Origin: Xiphophorus maculatus
Taxonomy: Eukaryota > Chordata > Actinopteri > Cyprinodontiformes > Poeciliidae
Direction: 5' to 3'
Length of the DNA: 64,000 nt
Assembly: GCF_002775205.1 (NCBI RefSeq)
Contig: NC_036454.1
Coordinates: 6,949,882 to 7,013,881 of the forward strand
The notes under the pieces were generated by a model. It was not told the DNA's origin, did no database searches, and saw nothing but the letters and a program-made list of their open reading frames with translations. This document shows, in pieces, positions 1 to 13,634 of the stretch; within the stretch, counting starts at the first letter, position 1; each line of letters opens with the position of its first letter. The translations under genes and the position numbers were made by a program.

Positions 1-1374
1 GTCTGAGCACTTTCTTTGCCTGAGGCGAAGAAATAAAAGCAGAAAAACAACCATTTCTTTTTAAATAAATTGCTCTTTTGACCTGTGCACTCATGAATTT
101 ATTCAACAGGGGGAACTGTGCCTCACTTCTGAAATTTCTTAATTACCCTTTTATATAGTCCAGTCACACGGCAGCATATGATTAAAATGGAAAATACATT
201 ATAAAAGCAATACTCTTAAATAACACCAAACTTGTGCCCACAACTTCCATAAACAAGCACTTAACAGGTTGAAACATGCCTATTAAAGCATGCTGACTCA
301 AAGGATAGGTCAGGATTACTGAAATGAGGTTATGTTAAAAGGTTATGTTAAAAGGTTACAAGTGTGGCGCCTCCCCTTTATCCTGTCCAAATAATAATAA
401 AGAATACAAATGCCACAAAAACCTTTTACAAAAAGCTTTAAGCTGTTTTATGTCTTCAATAAAATACGTGTCTTCACTAGGCAGCAGTGAAATAACATAG
501 AATTTTGCTCACACAGTGTCCATTTAAATATATTGTAAGGTCACTGGACACTTTAGATTCCTTGAACTATGTGTAGTTCACACTCCAACCTATGGATGGA
601 CATAACACTTCTAAAGTAAGTAATCAGTTTTCAGTTGTATGTTATTAAATTGAGATTCATATGAACAGCTTCTTCTACTGTTTGTTAAAACACAAAACTT
701 AAGTTTTGAAACATAAAGCAAAAACAAAAGAGAGCCATAAATAACATTCCTAAATATCCATCCTACGATACAATTGTCCAGCCACAATAATACCATAATA
801 TGGATTTAATTACAAATCTCTGATGGGTTTTGAGTCAGTAAGTAATATATTTCATTAAATTGAGATAAGGGGTAGGATTGAAAAGTGCTCACTTCTTCCT
901 ACTCTTTTTCAAACAGAAAAGTAGTGGTATGCTATTTTATTTATGTTCTTGGTTATGTATTCATGTGTCTTGTCATACTAATTCTTTGTGTTCTGTTTTT
1001 TAAAACTTGTTTGAAATAAATGAAATTAAATGAGACACATCTTACATCACAGAGAGTGCATTCTTTGTGAAGGCAGCTCAACAGGTGGGTTATTTTCTTT
1101 TATCTTCAACTTATATGTCCATGGATGCACCCTCTCTTGTGCCCAAACAAGTGTGTTAAGATTTTCCCAATAAATGTTTTTTTTTATTGTTGTTTTGTTG
1201 GTTTTTTTAGGGATGCTATTGGTTGGTTGTCTTTGTCTCTAGACCTGTGTTTTTTACACAGTCTTTTATTCCATGTTCAGCCTTGACTGTATCCATTGCA
1301 TTTTGTTGTTGTGTTTTAGCAAAACCAGTGCACAGTTTAACAAGTTTCAGAATCCCATTCTACAGTAAAAAATT
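1..1374. other. AT-rich flank without recognised gene
   Basis: No exon with homology I recognise on either strand. The stretch is AT-rich with scattered AATAAA-like words, for instance near 1014, and short chance reading frames only. It could hold the 3' end of a gene lying to the left or the 5' untranslated part of the LRR gene that follows, but nothing in the sequence decides this. Confidence 0.5.
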
Positions 1375-1590
1375 ATGCTATATATTGTACAGGGTTGCAT
1401 AATGGACGATAAAACAATGTATACTCATCGATTGACTCGGTTGTCCAGAATTAAGTTACCAGTTTCATTCTGCTGGCGGCAAATCTATCATATTTCCTTA
1501 CATAGGCTGCCAGCAAAGGAAGGTTTAACGAGTCACGATGTGCTGCTTTCTCATTCTCCATCCAGCAAATATCGAGCCAGACAGAGGTTG

Positions 1591-4500
1591 ATGTGCGTGG
1601 GCCAAAAGACCAACGCTCAAGCCCTGACGAAAGCAGTCGAGACGGAGGCGAAAAAGAAAGTGGAGAGATGGAGGAAGGAGGGGAACTTCCAGGAGAGGAG
1701 ATCTGATAAGGACTTTGAAACAGGCCTGGACCTTAGTGGTGAAACTGAATATGGCTTAAAATAAGATAAATAGAGTGAGACACCTATTAGATTTCACAGT
1801 CAGAGGTGTGATGTTCATTATTAGAAAACACTTGTTTTGTGGCTTGTTTAATTCAACTGCTTCGCCCTGGTTTTACATCTTTTGATAGTGCCTTGTTTTG
1901 ATCATGATCATAACAGGCATTGATAAGGAAAAACCCTCCTGTCTTTCCATCTGCTCCATCTTTTCTCTCAGAAACCCCTCTATGTGCCCACCCACGCATG
2001 CAGAATCCTTTTCTGCATAATGACTTCATCTCAGTCTTTGTGTCAGACTCTCTTTTTACCACAGGCAAAAACTGTCTGGTATGAATGAAATTAATGTGTT
2101 CTCTTGTCAGGGTAAAATCAACCAAACGGGAGATTTTGAAATCAGAATCGAAAGGTTCTTCACTGCTGCTGGAGTGGCTCAACTTTTAAATTCAGAAACC
2201 CATGTCTTTTATTCATGCTGCAGGTAAGGAGGAGACAAGTGATTCGACAGGGACGACGTGCTACATGAAGGCTTACAAGACTTTAAAAAATTTTCCTGTC
2301 ATTTCTTTCCTGGAAGGCATAGAAAATAGTGAGATGTCTTTGATGCATTGGGGCTGTGGCCTCAGGCCCTGGAATCAAGTTGAAAATTATTTAACAGAAA
2401 GGTAGGCATAAGTTAGTAGCAGTTTATGACATGTGTGTTCAGTTAATTGAAGGCAAGTGGATTCATGACAAGGAGAAAGGAGTAGGATTGTTCCAGTTTC
2501 CATATTCCAGCACCGTCACTTTAAAATGGTTAACAACACCAAAACACATTCTCTGCTTAGATCTTATAATAACATGTTTTGGTTGAATCCTTCAGTATTA
2601 GACTTGAGTCAATGTGAGCCAAAAGGTAAAGCAAAATTATACATAGTGCATGTGCCATCACAGAATCCATGCCTCTTTCCGTTGAAGGATTCATTAATTT
2701 ATAAGAGTACTCTCCTATAAGGTGAAGGTTCTGTTCATAAGAAAAGTCCAGAAATTTTGAATTATGAACAACACAACAGAGCTTTGAAAAGTATGTATCA
2801 AAACAGAATAAAAATAGTTCAGGTTAAAAATTAAAATAATCCAGCATCTGCAAGTCCCAATATGTCATACTGGTTGACTTTACCTTCTTCCCCTTTTTAT
2901 TTCTAAGAAAAAAAGCAGGAACTGTTTTATGTGTCTTTCCGCATTTAATTTCGTCTTCAGGTAGAAATAAGCAGCGGTGCTCTCTTGAGATTCCCCCGCT
3001 ACTGTCTCTGAATATTGACATCCTTTTTAGATCCAGAAACTCCCATAATACTTTTGATTTTTGTCTGTTTGTGCTCTATCCAACCTGCTTTGCTGAATTT
3101 GGTTGAATGTGGGCAGACAGTTTATCCCTGTGTGCTTCAGAAATCATCCAGCTGCCGCTTTCTTCTCTCAGATCAAAAATAAACACCAATGCTTTAGAAA
3201 ACGGTGACTCCTCATTCTATTCAACTCCTTCTGTATCACTTCTATTTTATGTTGATCTCAAATTGCCTTATCTGAAGAATGCTGTTACTGATATGAGGTA
3301 ATTATTGGCAATTTTCAGTCAAGTTTAACCTGCCTTTTTGCTTCTGATTACCGTGTTTTGATTAATTTTGTAAATGTTCTTCCCAAATTTTCTGTTCATA
3401 GAGTATTTTTGATGCCAATCTTCTAGATTATTCTTTACTCAGCTTGAAGTTGCTTTACCATGAATCTATTCATTGACCAGTGTTGTCCTTCTTTTGTCCT
3501 GGTTAATTTATCACTGAACTGGTTTCTTCTGAGTAACAATAACACATTTAGTTAATTCAACAGTTCGAAATAGAACTGCAACCTTTCAGTTCAGTTCCAG
3601 ACATTTTACCCTCGAGGGTAAGAGTAAGAGTTGTTCAGTGGATGTAAAATATATATCTTGCATTAAGTAAGACAGCAGTCAGAAAGCAAAAAGCGAGGAT
3701 GCCATGTACTGATGAATTATTATCAGCCATAAAAGGACAGAACCGTGTTACTCATTATTTCTAAAAGCTAAAATCATAGCTTATCTTCTCTCAGCAGGAC
3801 TGTTAACCCGCTTCAGAAGTCTCCGTTTCTTCTTTAGTGGTTGGTTGTAGCCAAAGCTGTGGGTTTTAATTTACAAGTAAAATGAGCGGGCTAGCAAGGC
3901 TTTCTGTTCTTGCTTTATATTTAGATTCTTCATTTATATTCGTCTTGATTCCTCGCCGGTTGGTAACTGATGGAAAATGATCCATTGATTTCAGGAATAT
4001 TGAGTCCTTAATATGCATCAGCAGAAGCCACAGGTAAAAGCAGAATGTCTGTTTGAAGCTGTAGCCACAAACAGTGCATCAAGAGGAAATGAATGGACAA
4101 ATTTTAGCTTTTAAAGGACTGCTCATAGGTGAATATCACAACAAATAAAAACGTAGGAATTTGGCTGGAAAGCTGATCAGTTTTATTAAAAAGTTTGTTT
4201 TCTTGCAGCTATTATTCTGGAAGATCCATTCTGTTTCCTCCAGCAGCACTGCCAGGAATATGTGGATATGGAGCTTTTCTAGTCATCCTGTTCAGTCAGT
4301 GTTTTTTTTTCACTTCACCCAGCAGCTCATACCAAACCTCAGTTTGTAAGGGAAACTGGGATTAAAATGCTCCCCAAAGGAGGTAACAACACGGCTGTCC
4401 AGGAAGAAGCATTCAAACAATTTTCTAAATGCAAGATGTCTACTCATCTAGATACCCTGAGGAACTGTAAAAACTAAAACCTACATTTAAAATTTTGTTT

Positions 4501-7500
4501 GTTTCTTTGTTTATTTTTTTTTTTAAATAAACTGCTATGGTGAAAACAGAATATTACTCCCTACGTAAATATTTATTTTTCACAATCTGGAAATTTCTCC
4601 CACTAAATAAATGTTGCCAAATTAAAGTTGTATATTTCGAAATTGTTCAATTACAGATTATAAGATTAAAATGTGTTTTCTTTAAGGCTTTCAAATATAA
4701 TATATACATTTCTAAAAATAAATATATATTTTTTCTTTCTGCCAGGAACCCAGTTGAGGCAAATCTAAAACCTCTGAAATGACAACTGTTGAAATTGATT
4801 TTTTTCTTTTTTTGAGCACTTATGGGTTCATATTAAACGGACTAGCAACTCTAATTTCCATGTACTGTGAGCTTCATTTCTGACCCCCTGCCTCCACACA
4901 GCTCCCTTCTGCTTAATTTGTCTCACACAGGTTATAATAATCCTCTGTGTCTCTCTGCCCGCCTCCATCTACTCTTTTAACTGGAATCCAGATAAGAAAA
5001 CATATTTCCATGAACAAACAGAAAAGATTTCACTTTGAGGGGGGGAGTGGCGGGGTTGGGCAGCGTGTTCGCAGGGCAGCAAAGCACTGTCGGTTCCCTT
5101 GGCAACCAAACACTTCATTACTGCCTGAACCTGCGAGATAATTGGATGGAAGGAATGGGCGGAGCTGCTGTAGTCAGGATGTTAAAGAAAAAATTTTTAC
5201 ATTACAGGTGGTTGTACTGAGGACACAAGCATGCACACTTGGTCTTATCCATGATGGCACTTTTTAATAAAAATAAAAGAATTTAATTTCAGTTCAGTTA
5301 TTCCTTCTGGTGTGATATCTCTAATTTATTAACTACCCTGTTGCGTTTTCTTGTTCAGTACTCATATTTGCAATGAAACACACTTCTTTTCGTTAGATAG
5401 CTGTGTTCGCTTTATTGCTAACGTTCAGGTTATAAACTTCTTCACTTCCATTGGTTAGAACAGTGCTGCCTATACACGAGAACTCGCTCTCACTGCCCCC
5501 AGTGGACAACAGCAGTACAACATGCACATAAACAGAAAGTGACAGGATACAGAACTTGCCACTGTACCTTTCAAAGTAAATTAGAAAACATGAACACATA
5601 ACACAAAATAACTCAAAGATAAGTTAAGATGAGAACATATTCTAACATACCCACATATTAATGTGGGTAGTTACCATGAAACCTTTCTTTCATATTTTGG
5701 AAAAAAATTCCTGAAGTCCAATTTCAAAACATTCAATGGACCAATTTGAATTCTTAGTGGTGATTGACATCCGTATGCTGAAACGCATTAACGGAAAATG
5801 ATCAAACTAAATGTTCTAATTTACATCTCATCAAAATGTATCAAGAATTAATTCAGTCAAGGAGTAACTCAAAAAATACAGTGTGTGTATGGTAACAATA
5901 AAGGCAAAGGCATAGTGAAAGTCAAAAAAGGCATTTAAGTTTGAGGCTAATGATAGCAATCCACTGTACTCAAGATGTCCATGCTTAGATGCTGATGCAA
6001 GTGATAATTAAGTCTTATAGCTAATGTCTCTTAATTAGCAATAAACTGCCACAAAATGTCCCTAGTTACGAAGTCCAAATGACCAGAACTAAAGGAATTA
6101 CATTTTACATTCTTTCAAACCTCAGATAGTTTGCAAGTCATCAGCACTTCTGAACTAAAGGGTCCATTTAATCCTCAGACAAACACATACAGTAAAAGGG
6201 TTTTTAATGGAAGCGTCAACATCAAGCGTCAAGCGAAGCAAGTTGCTACATGATGTTTTTTAAGTTTCTTTGGAAACAAAAGCACATTTTGATCATTTGT
6301 AAGTTATGGTTGGCTCGGTATCAAAACATAAATCATGAACAAATCTTTATTCTTTCAAGTTTTTGTTTTGGTATATAAAAATGCTACTTGATAACAATTC
6401 TAGACAGTTCCTGTAAAGCAACAAATTTCTTAGCTTTGTAGATTCCAATTTCCATAAATATGAATGTTATCACCTTTTGTCCAAATGTCCAAAATGGTGC
6501 TGAAAATAAAGTTATTGCTGTAAATTCTAAAAAAATCCATCTAACAAAATGAATTGAAACATATAATTTCTAGATGAACTCAATAGTCAATAGTCTTTTG
6601 GAAAGCTCTTCCTGTATAAAATATCGCATTTAAAAGATTTCAAAGTTTGATTTACTCCACCAAGCTGTAGTAAAAAAAAGGAAGTTTAGATAAAGTATAG
6701 TGAAGAAAGAAAAAATACCATCAAACTCAACCTAGGCATTTTTGAAAGATGCTCATTCTTTTCCTCAACACAACTTTTGTTTCACCAATTATGTTTTATG
6801 CCAATGTTCAAATTTGCATGTCAACTTTCAGAAGTAGACTTGTCTGACTATAATCTTGGGGATTTCGGTGCCAGGGTCATATCTGCGATGCTTAAGGAAA
6901 ATGGCACCCTGCTGAGGCTACATCTGTCAGGAAACCATTTCACAGACCAGTCCACTGACTATCTTGCCTCCGCACTTATCACCAACTCCACACTGCAGCA
7001 CCTCCACCTAAGCTGCAATGCTCTAGGAGAGCATGCAGGTAGTGAGGTAATTAGCATTCCACGTTACATTTCTTGTATTTTCTGTTAGGTCATAGCCTTT
7101 CAACGAATGAAACATTATCCATGTCTCAAATTTTTAATATAAGCTGGTATTAAGGATTTTGACCCCTACACTGTTTTTCACAAGTTTTCCATTAGCATCT
7201 CCAGATAAGTGAACTTTAGCACCAATAAATTATATGTCGCATCACCACAAGACAGGAAAAGGTAAGAGGTAAATTGGTCCCCTAATGTTAGTTTCTCTTT
7301 TTTTGTTTTGATTATAGCAATGTTAAAAAGGCTTAAATCTAACCTTCAAATCTCTCAATCTTCCTCTTTAAGTAGGACTACGTTTTATCTCTGCATTCCT
7401 GTGGTTTACACTTTCTCTCCTACGCCTGTTCTTGTGTCATGCCAGGAACACAGAGTCTTGACATCTTTCTCATTCAAATCCACACTTTCCTAAGTTGCTC

Positions 7501-10500
7501 CTTTGATATCCTTATCTATTGAAATGTGCCAGAAAAGGTTCTTAAAATTCAATTTGACATTTCAGCAACATGGCACCATATCCATCAGTCCCGAACATCA
7601 GATCTCCGTGTAAATATTTTACAGTGACAAGACATCTTTGTCCATCTTTGTTGTTATTTGTCACAATAATATATAATAATTTTAAAAAATAGTATGAAAC
7701 ATATATTAAAATGGTTCTTTGTTTGACCTTTCTGAAATATTCATTCAATTTCATGCGATACAGATACATAAGACAAAGTAAAAAAATTTACAAAAGTGCT
7801 ATGTGTGTATGTGGCTGTTAACAGGAAAATGTCTTAAACACAAAATTATTGCTTACATATTTTTCAAGTCACTCTTTAGATAGAGTTGAAACCAGAATTT
7901 TACATAAAATCAGTAAAGACACACATGATCTAGTTTCATCACAGTATGATAACTAATCGCATGACGTTTTCCTGTTTTAGGTAAGGTAGAATCACCAAAT
8001 AGAGATGTCAGAATTTCTAATTATGGACTTATTTTCAGTAATTCCAGTATTAACTCTGGAATCCCACTAAACTGTGGCCATTTTGTTAAATATCCACAAT
8101 GTATATTTGCCGTTTACCAAGTCACGTCTTCTGACTTTTTAAAATAAAATATGCCAGCAAAACTCTTGCTAAAAGTTACTGATAATTTCCCTTTCATTTC
8201 AAATGTTTGCAAATGAATTAATGACCTCGTATTCTACACCCTGCTTTACCTTCATATAGTGGCTGCTGAAAGCTTCCAGATACATCTCCACAGTCCTCCA
8301 TCTGGCCTGATTGAATGATAACTGCATAAACAGTCGAGCCCTATGAATTGAACAATTACTGTGTAAAGTGCAGCGATGACACCATGAAAGCTCGGCTCCA
8401 GCATTATTAGATTTCTTGAAAAAGCCATTTCTATAAAAGAATTTGCAGCAGTAGTGGAGCTTCATCCCTACACATCAACATCAGCAGGCTGTGGCACTAA
8501 AAGGTCAGGAACGTTGCACCTTCATTAAAATCTCTTCCAATTATCATGTGGATGAGTTTGTGATTGGCTGCTCTGGGAAGAATGGCAGAGAAGGAGACAG
8601 AAAGTCTCTTGCAGGTAATTGGAAATGAGTGTGCAAAAACGGGAATGCCTCCATGTCTTATTGCCATATGTGCAGGTATGATTTATCTCCATATATTTGG
8701 CCTTTTCTCCTGCTGAAATATCAAAAGGAGTCATCTGGAGTCTGGAGAGGTCTCTTCCATAAAGAGACAGAGAGGCCAAGTTGAATACTCTGGCATTTAT
8801 GTTATTGTTTTAATGCATTTTAAATATTTACATAATGGGTTGTCTAAAGTGTTTTTTTTTTCTTCTTTTGTGAGTCATAGACATGTTCAAATACTTCTGT
8901 TGATGGGATGATGAGATTTTTTTTCTTCTTTCAAAGAAATAAAATAGCATAATGAGAAAAGCTGTGTCACGATATAGAACCTTAGATAAGGATAAAAAGA
9001 AAATGCTATGGTTTTACTGCATTAATTACTTTTATTTAAAATAGAAATAAAATATTCAAATATACAGTACATTCCAGCTTTACTAATATCATGACAATTT
9101 GCATGGTTATTCAGATTTGTACAGACATTGATATAAACATGCAAAACCTAGACAAGTAGGAAAAGCCAGTGGGCAATATGAGTACAGACAGACAAGACAA
9201 AGAATTTGAAAGATTTCTTTGCTTTTTTGATATTTTTATTTTGCCACGTTGTTGTTTACTAAATTCTTATTCCCTTCTCCTTAGGGAAAACTTTTGGCGG
9301 CGCTCTATCCGAGAACCAGGGTCTGAGATAGAGAGAGAGGAGAAATGGTGAGAAGTACTTTCCTTTTTCTTCTAATGACCAAGAAGGTCAAGTGGATTCT
9401 TGAATAAACTTCCCTGAGAGCTTTCTTTAGTTTATTCCTCTCCATTTGTACACAGTACAAGTGCATAGATACAGTTTATAAAACCAAGCATGCACAGCAA
9501 TATTCATTTTTTACTTCAAAAGTCAGAAAAACAAACATTTTAATGAAAAACTCTTGTGTTTTTTAAACTTTGAGAAAACCTTCGTAGAAAATATTTTGTT
9601 GTCAATCTTAAATGCAAAATGCTTTTCAGTGTTCAGATCAACAAATTCTTGCATTTCAGGTTCAGTGTGTATTTCTGTGACATGTTTGTCTTGGGTAATT
9701 GAAGATATATCTTCTTCTAGCAAAGTCACAATTTTTTTTTTGTGAGTTCTTCAGAAAATGTTACCCTAACAAGAATAGATCTGTCTTTTAATGACTTTGG
9801 CAGAGAAGGAGCCATCGCTTTAGGACAGGCTGTTAAGAAAAACAATGTTGTGGAGGAGCTGAATGTTAGGTCAGAAACTTTGCTTTCTTTGGGATTGATA
9901 ATCAGATGAAGTACAAGGGACAAGTTCAAGTTAAAAATGAGCATCCAGAAAGGACAAATTTCTTGTTTTTGCTTTTTCAACAAAACCAAGCTTTCTTTGC
10001 AAATTCCTAGCGGTTATTGCTACTTGACTGAATAATATAATTTAAAAGATAACACTTTATGATTACCTACATCACACTCCAACACCCTTTTTCTGTTATC
10101 TGTATTTTTGTCATGCCACAGTAACAACCGAATACCCCCTGAGGGAGCCATCCACCTCACCACGGGCCTCAAAGTAAACAAGGCAATCAAACTCCTGAAT
10201 GTAAGTTGTTGAAAAGAGATTGGTTCTGGCTTCACAAGCAACGGGGGGCAGCAGTGGATAAAATGGGATAAATAAACGGATCACTGTACTTTGCTTTTAT
10301 GTCAGCACCACTGCTGAAGCGTCATGGCCACGGAGAGAGAGGAAAAAAAAGTAATCGCCAAGACTCTGAAGTCAGTTAAAAGCATGAGCAAGTGTGATTG
10401 ATTATGTTTATGTGCCTGTGTTGGGAATCTTTTCCTGCATATTGATGTATGAGAAGTGGTTTTTCGTGGATTTAAATGAGATGATACTTTGGTTTTAAAC

Positions 10501-11606
10501 GAATGAACTCAGTTTGTGAAACAAATGTAAAGCCCAAAGAGAACAAGGATGACAGATAAAAAAGAAAAGAAAAACCTTCACATATGAATAGAGATCTGAG
10601 CCAAGATTATGGCAGTATGAATAAAATTAGCTGTTGTTTGTTAGGTTAACAAGTAAAGTATGCAGAGGGTGAGTGGAAAGTTCAGAAAGTTAATCATTTT
10701 AGGTCTCTTAAAAAACAGCATTTCCAAAATTAGTGTTTCAGTTTACACAGCTGGGTTTTAAAAGGTAACAGGATTACTACGAAGTTATATCATACTCACC
10801 TGCTACTTTTTATTACTCAGTAAGCATTTTTTGTAGTTGTTTGTTGTTTTGCACATCAAAAAATGTATATATGTTTCACATGTATCTCAAAAGACCTGTT
10901 TTTTTTTTATAAGGGAGCGATTTTCTAACATCTAGAATTTAATTTCTATATTTATTAAAAGTCTAAATACAGATGTGTTTTAGCTAAGACTTGCTAATGC
11001 AAAAAAATAAATAAACAAAAATAAAAAAACACCCAGAGGGATACACCCAGTTTTGAATTCGAGAGCTCTCAATCTTGAGCAGCAAGTTTTACATTTCTTA
11101 CATTTCTCCATACACAGAACAAACTTGATATCAAACAAATATTGTGCTGTTAGTACCTGTACAATTTGAAGGATTAACAATTCAAAATAAAGTAAATGTG
11201 TTTCTATCCATCAGTGCAGTGTAAAACTGTTAATTTATTTAGCTTTTTGTCAGCAATAAAGAAAGCATGTTTGTGCAAATCCAGACTATAGATTCTAATC
11301 TTTCAAACTTCTGTTTGTGACCAGATCAATAGAAGCCCCATCCGGAGCGATGGGTGCCATGAGATCCTTCAGTCTGTTAAAGAAAACCAAAATTCAGTCA
11401 TGGAGACATTAAAACTTTCAGTAAGTGACACATTTTACCACTTTTTTCTGGCTTTTTTGGAACCGATCATTACATCTGTCACTTTCTAGGACATACCAGT
11501 CAACCAGGATTTCGAAGACTTGTATAAAGCAGTGAAAGAAATATTCCCATTGCTGAGAGTAAAACACGGAGGCACATTTGGCATACTCAGAAAAGCATTA
11601 TCTTGA
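1591..11606 (+). pseudogene. lrrc74b: LRRC74-family leucine-rich-repeat gene (lrrc74b by synteny), apparently disrupted
   Basis: Ribonuclease-inhibitor-like LRR protein of the LRRC74 family, whose molecular role is poorly known. Proposed exons: 1591-1738 (start uncertain; an in-frame ATG also lies at 1375), 2224-2378, 5075-5207, 6832-7038, 9285-9347, 9755-9869, 10122-10200, 11325-11420 and 11490-11606 (TGA). LRR motifs are clear: LRDNWMEGMGGAAVVRMLK, VDLSDYNLGDFGARV, IDLSFNDFGREGAIALGQ, NNRIPPEGAIHL. Most introns join in phase. Three defects are visible. Exon 3 reads correctly to about 5119, then needs one extra base to continue into LRDNW; as written it hits TGA at 5126-5128. One base too many sits in the A6/T5 run at 5188-5198. 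Exon 5 has an in-frame TAG at 9329-9331 and lacks most of one repeat. The exon 2 donor is also weak. LRRC74B is preferred to LRRC74A because the neighbours match human 22q. Sequencing errors could explain some of the breaks. Confidence 0.7.
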
Positions 11607-13634
11607 AAATTGCTACTGTAATTGCTGTACTTATTTGCCAGCAAAAAGCTAGGAAGTCTGTTCAATGTAACAGATGAAAAGGATAAAATCTTAAAGAAAA
11701 GTAATTTTTTATGAAGATTAATTTCTTTTACAAACTATGCCTCAGACTGAAATAATTATGTCTAGTTAAATCCTAAGTCACTTTAATATAAAGGTGAAAG
11801 AAATAAATGGCATTTCTTCAGTGCACCAAGCATATCATCCACAAAGTCTCTGAAATTGGGCAGATATTGAGGATGATTCTTTTTAGATATGATGTGATCT
11901 GATTTGATGTTATATAATGCAGGTGGGTAGAAATGATGGAGAGGATCAGAGAGCACTGCATTGTGTTTGAAAAGAAGTGAAAGTGGGTTGCACAAAAAGG
12001 ATTTAAGTACAGCGTGACTAGTTTAACAGAAAAACCCAGCTATGAAAGAACCACTGTCCGCCATTAGGTAACAGGTCTGTTTACAGCAGCAAGACAAACT
12101 CAAACTGTGATAGATACAGAAAAATGTCACTTTGGATGCATGTAACTCCCCCATACACAAGTGCCCCAAAAATGAACTCCAAACCAGATATTTTAGTGTA
12201 AATATCTGATAGATACAACTAAAAAGCTGCGTATTCACTTAGTTTTGTCAAATTTGGGAGATCACATAAGGTGTAAAAATTACATAACCGTTTAATAAAT
12301 TTGTGGTACACAGCAAGGGGAACGGGTAGCATACAATGTGATGATCTATTACTCAAGAGAATACCACTGAACATATAACTGAGTTAATTCTTTCAAGAGA
12401 GAAAAGACAGAAGAAAATTAACAAATTGGGAACAGAAGGAGTAGGTGATCTAAATTATTGCAAAACTACTGCAAACTTTTCTCTGTGGTTTTGACCTTTT
12501 CAGATGTGTTTGTTCATATCGTATTATAGTTACATTCGTAACAGAAGTTGGTAAATACATTTTTTTTAAAGTGTAAAAGAAAAACGTACAAGCAACTTGC
12601 AGTTTATTTTCTGGCTCTAAATTATAATGACATGCGTCTTTTGATAATAATGTGATTGATCAAAAGATAAAAGGAGACAGAATATTTTGCTGGGATACAC
12701 AATCACCTGTCAAAAGATTTTAAACAATTATGGTACTGTCAGTTCTCAAGCTTATTACTGTGAAATAACTAACAAACCTTGGTGAAAATAAAAAGTATTA
12801 CCCTAATGCAATTACTGAAATGAACAAATTTTAGCTTTGTTAACCAACAAAGTCTGTAAGTGTATTTGCAGTCAGAGGAGAGAAAACCTGCACTGAGTCA
12901 TGAAACACATCTGCTGGTAGCTGTGAAGCCTGTGGATACAATATGATGACTCTGCATAGCTTCCAGTGACTTATTTATCTATTTGACAGAAGATGGAAGA
13001 GGGTTAATTCCGAAATGTGTCAGCATGCTGAATGCTGTCTGCTGAAATTCAGGCAATGTCAGCAACTGAATGAAGGGTAACAACCTGACTATTCTGTACT
13101 AAGTCAAAATGCCTCGTCTCAGCCAGAAAGAGTGAAAAGTGACAAATCAAAAAGGGAAAAAACAGCTGCATGATTGCTTAGTGACACAAAGCCTTTACAA
13201 CTTGAAGTTTTTACCTTTTGCTTTCAAAAGATTGAATACAAACCTAGCATTTATATGACCATCTATTGTCTTTTGGAGATGTTTTTTTCTTTCATACAAA
13301 GTGTGTCAACACTTTTAGAAATTCCTAAATGTATTTTTAAAAGTAATAACAAAACTGATGCAATTACAAGATGTCAACCTGTACACAGTATACATGTAAG
13401 CCTACTCTTTGCCTCAACCTGCACCTCTCACAGACCCTATCTGCTGGTCGAGTTTGCACATTGGATCATTGCTTCACAGAGTCCCGCATGTTTTTAACCT
13501 CTGGAGGGCAAAAACGTATCAGCGGTTTTCAACCCATCAGATTACCTGTCAATTCACCTCCCGGAAGCAGAGGTAAACATTAACCAGCAGGGAATGCTTG
13601 AGCGTCAGACAACTGTTTTGCTTTCCAGAGGAAC
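11607..13634. other. Intergenic region between the LRR gene and nipsnap1
   Basis: This holds the probable 3' end of the LRR gene, with an AATAAA at 11802-11807 about 200 bases after its stop, and the upstream region of nipsnap1. I see no further exon. No TATA box is evident just before the nipsnap1 start. Confidence 0.5.

Noticed and set aside
1853-2182. 109-codon minus-strand frame near the start of the LRR gene
   Set aside because: No recognisable domain and no splice continuity; it lies in the intron just before exon 2 of the LRR gene on the other strand.
2379-2402. Alternative exon 2 end at 2400 (AAAG/gtaggc) in lrrc74b
   Set aside because: A good donor, but the resulting phase into exon 3 gives no LRR sequence and an early stop.
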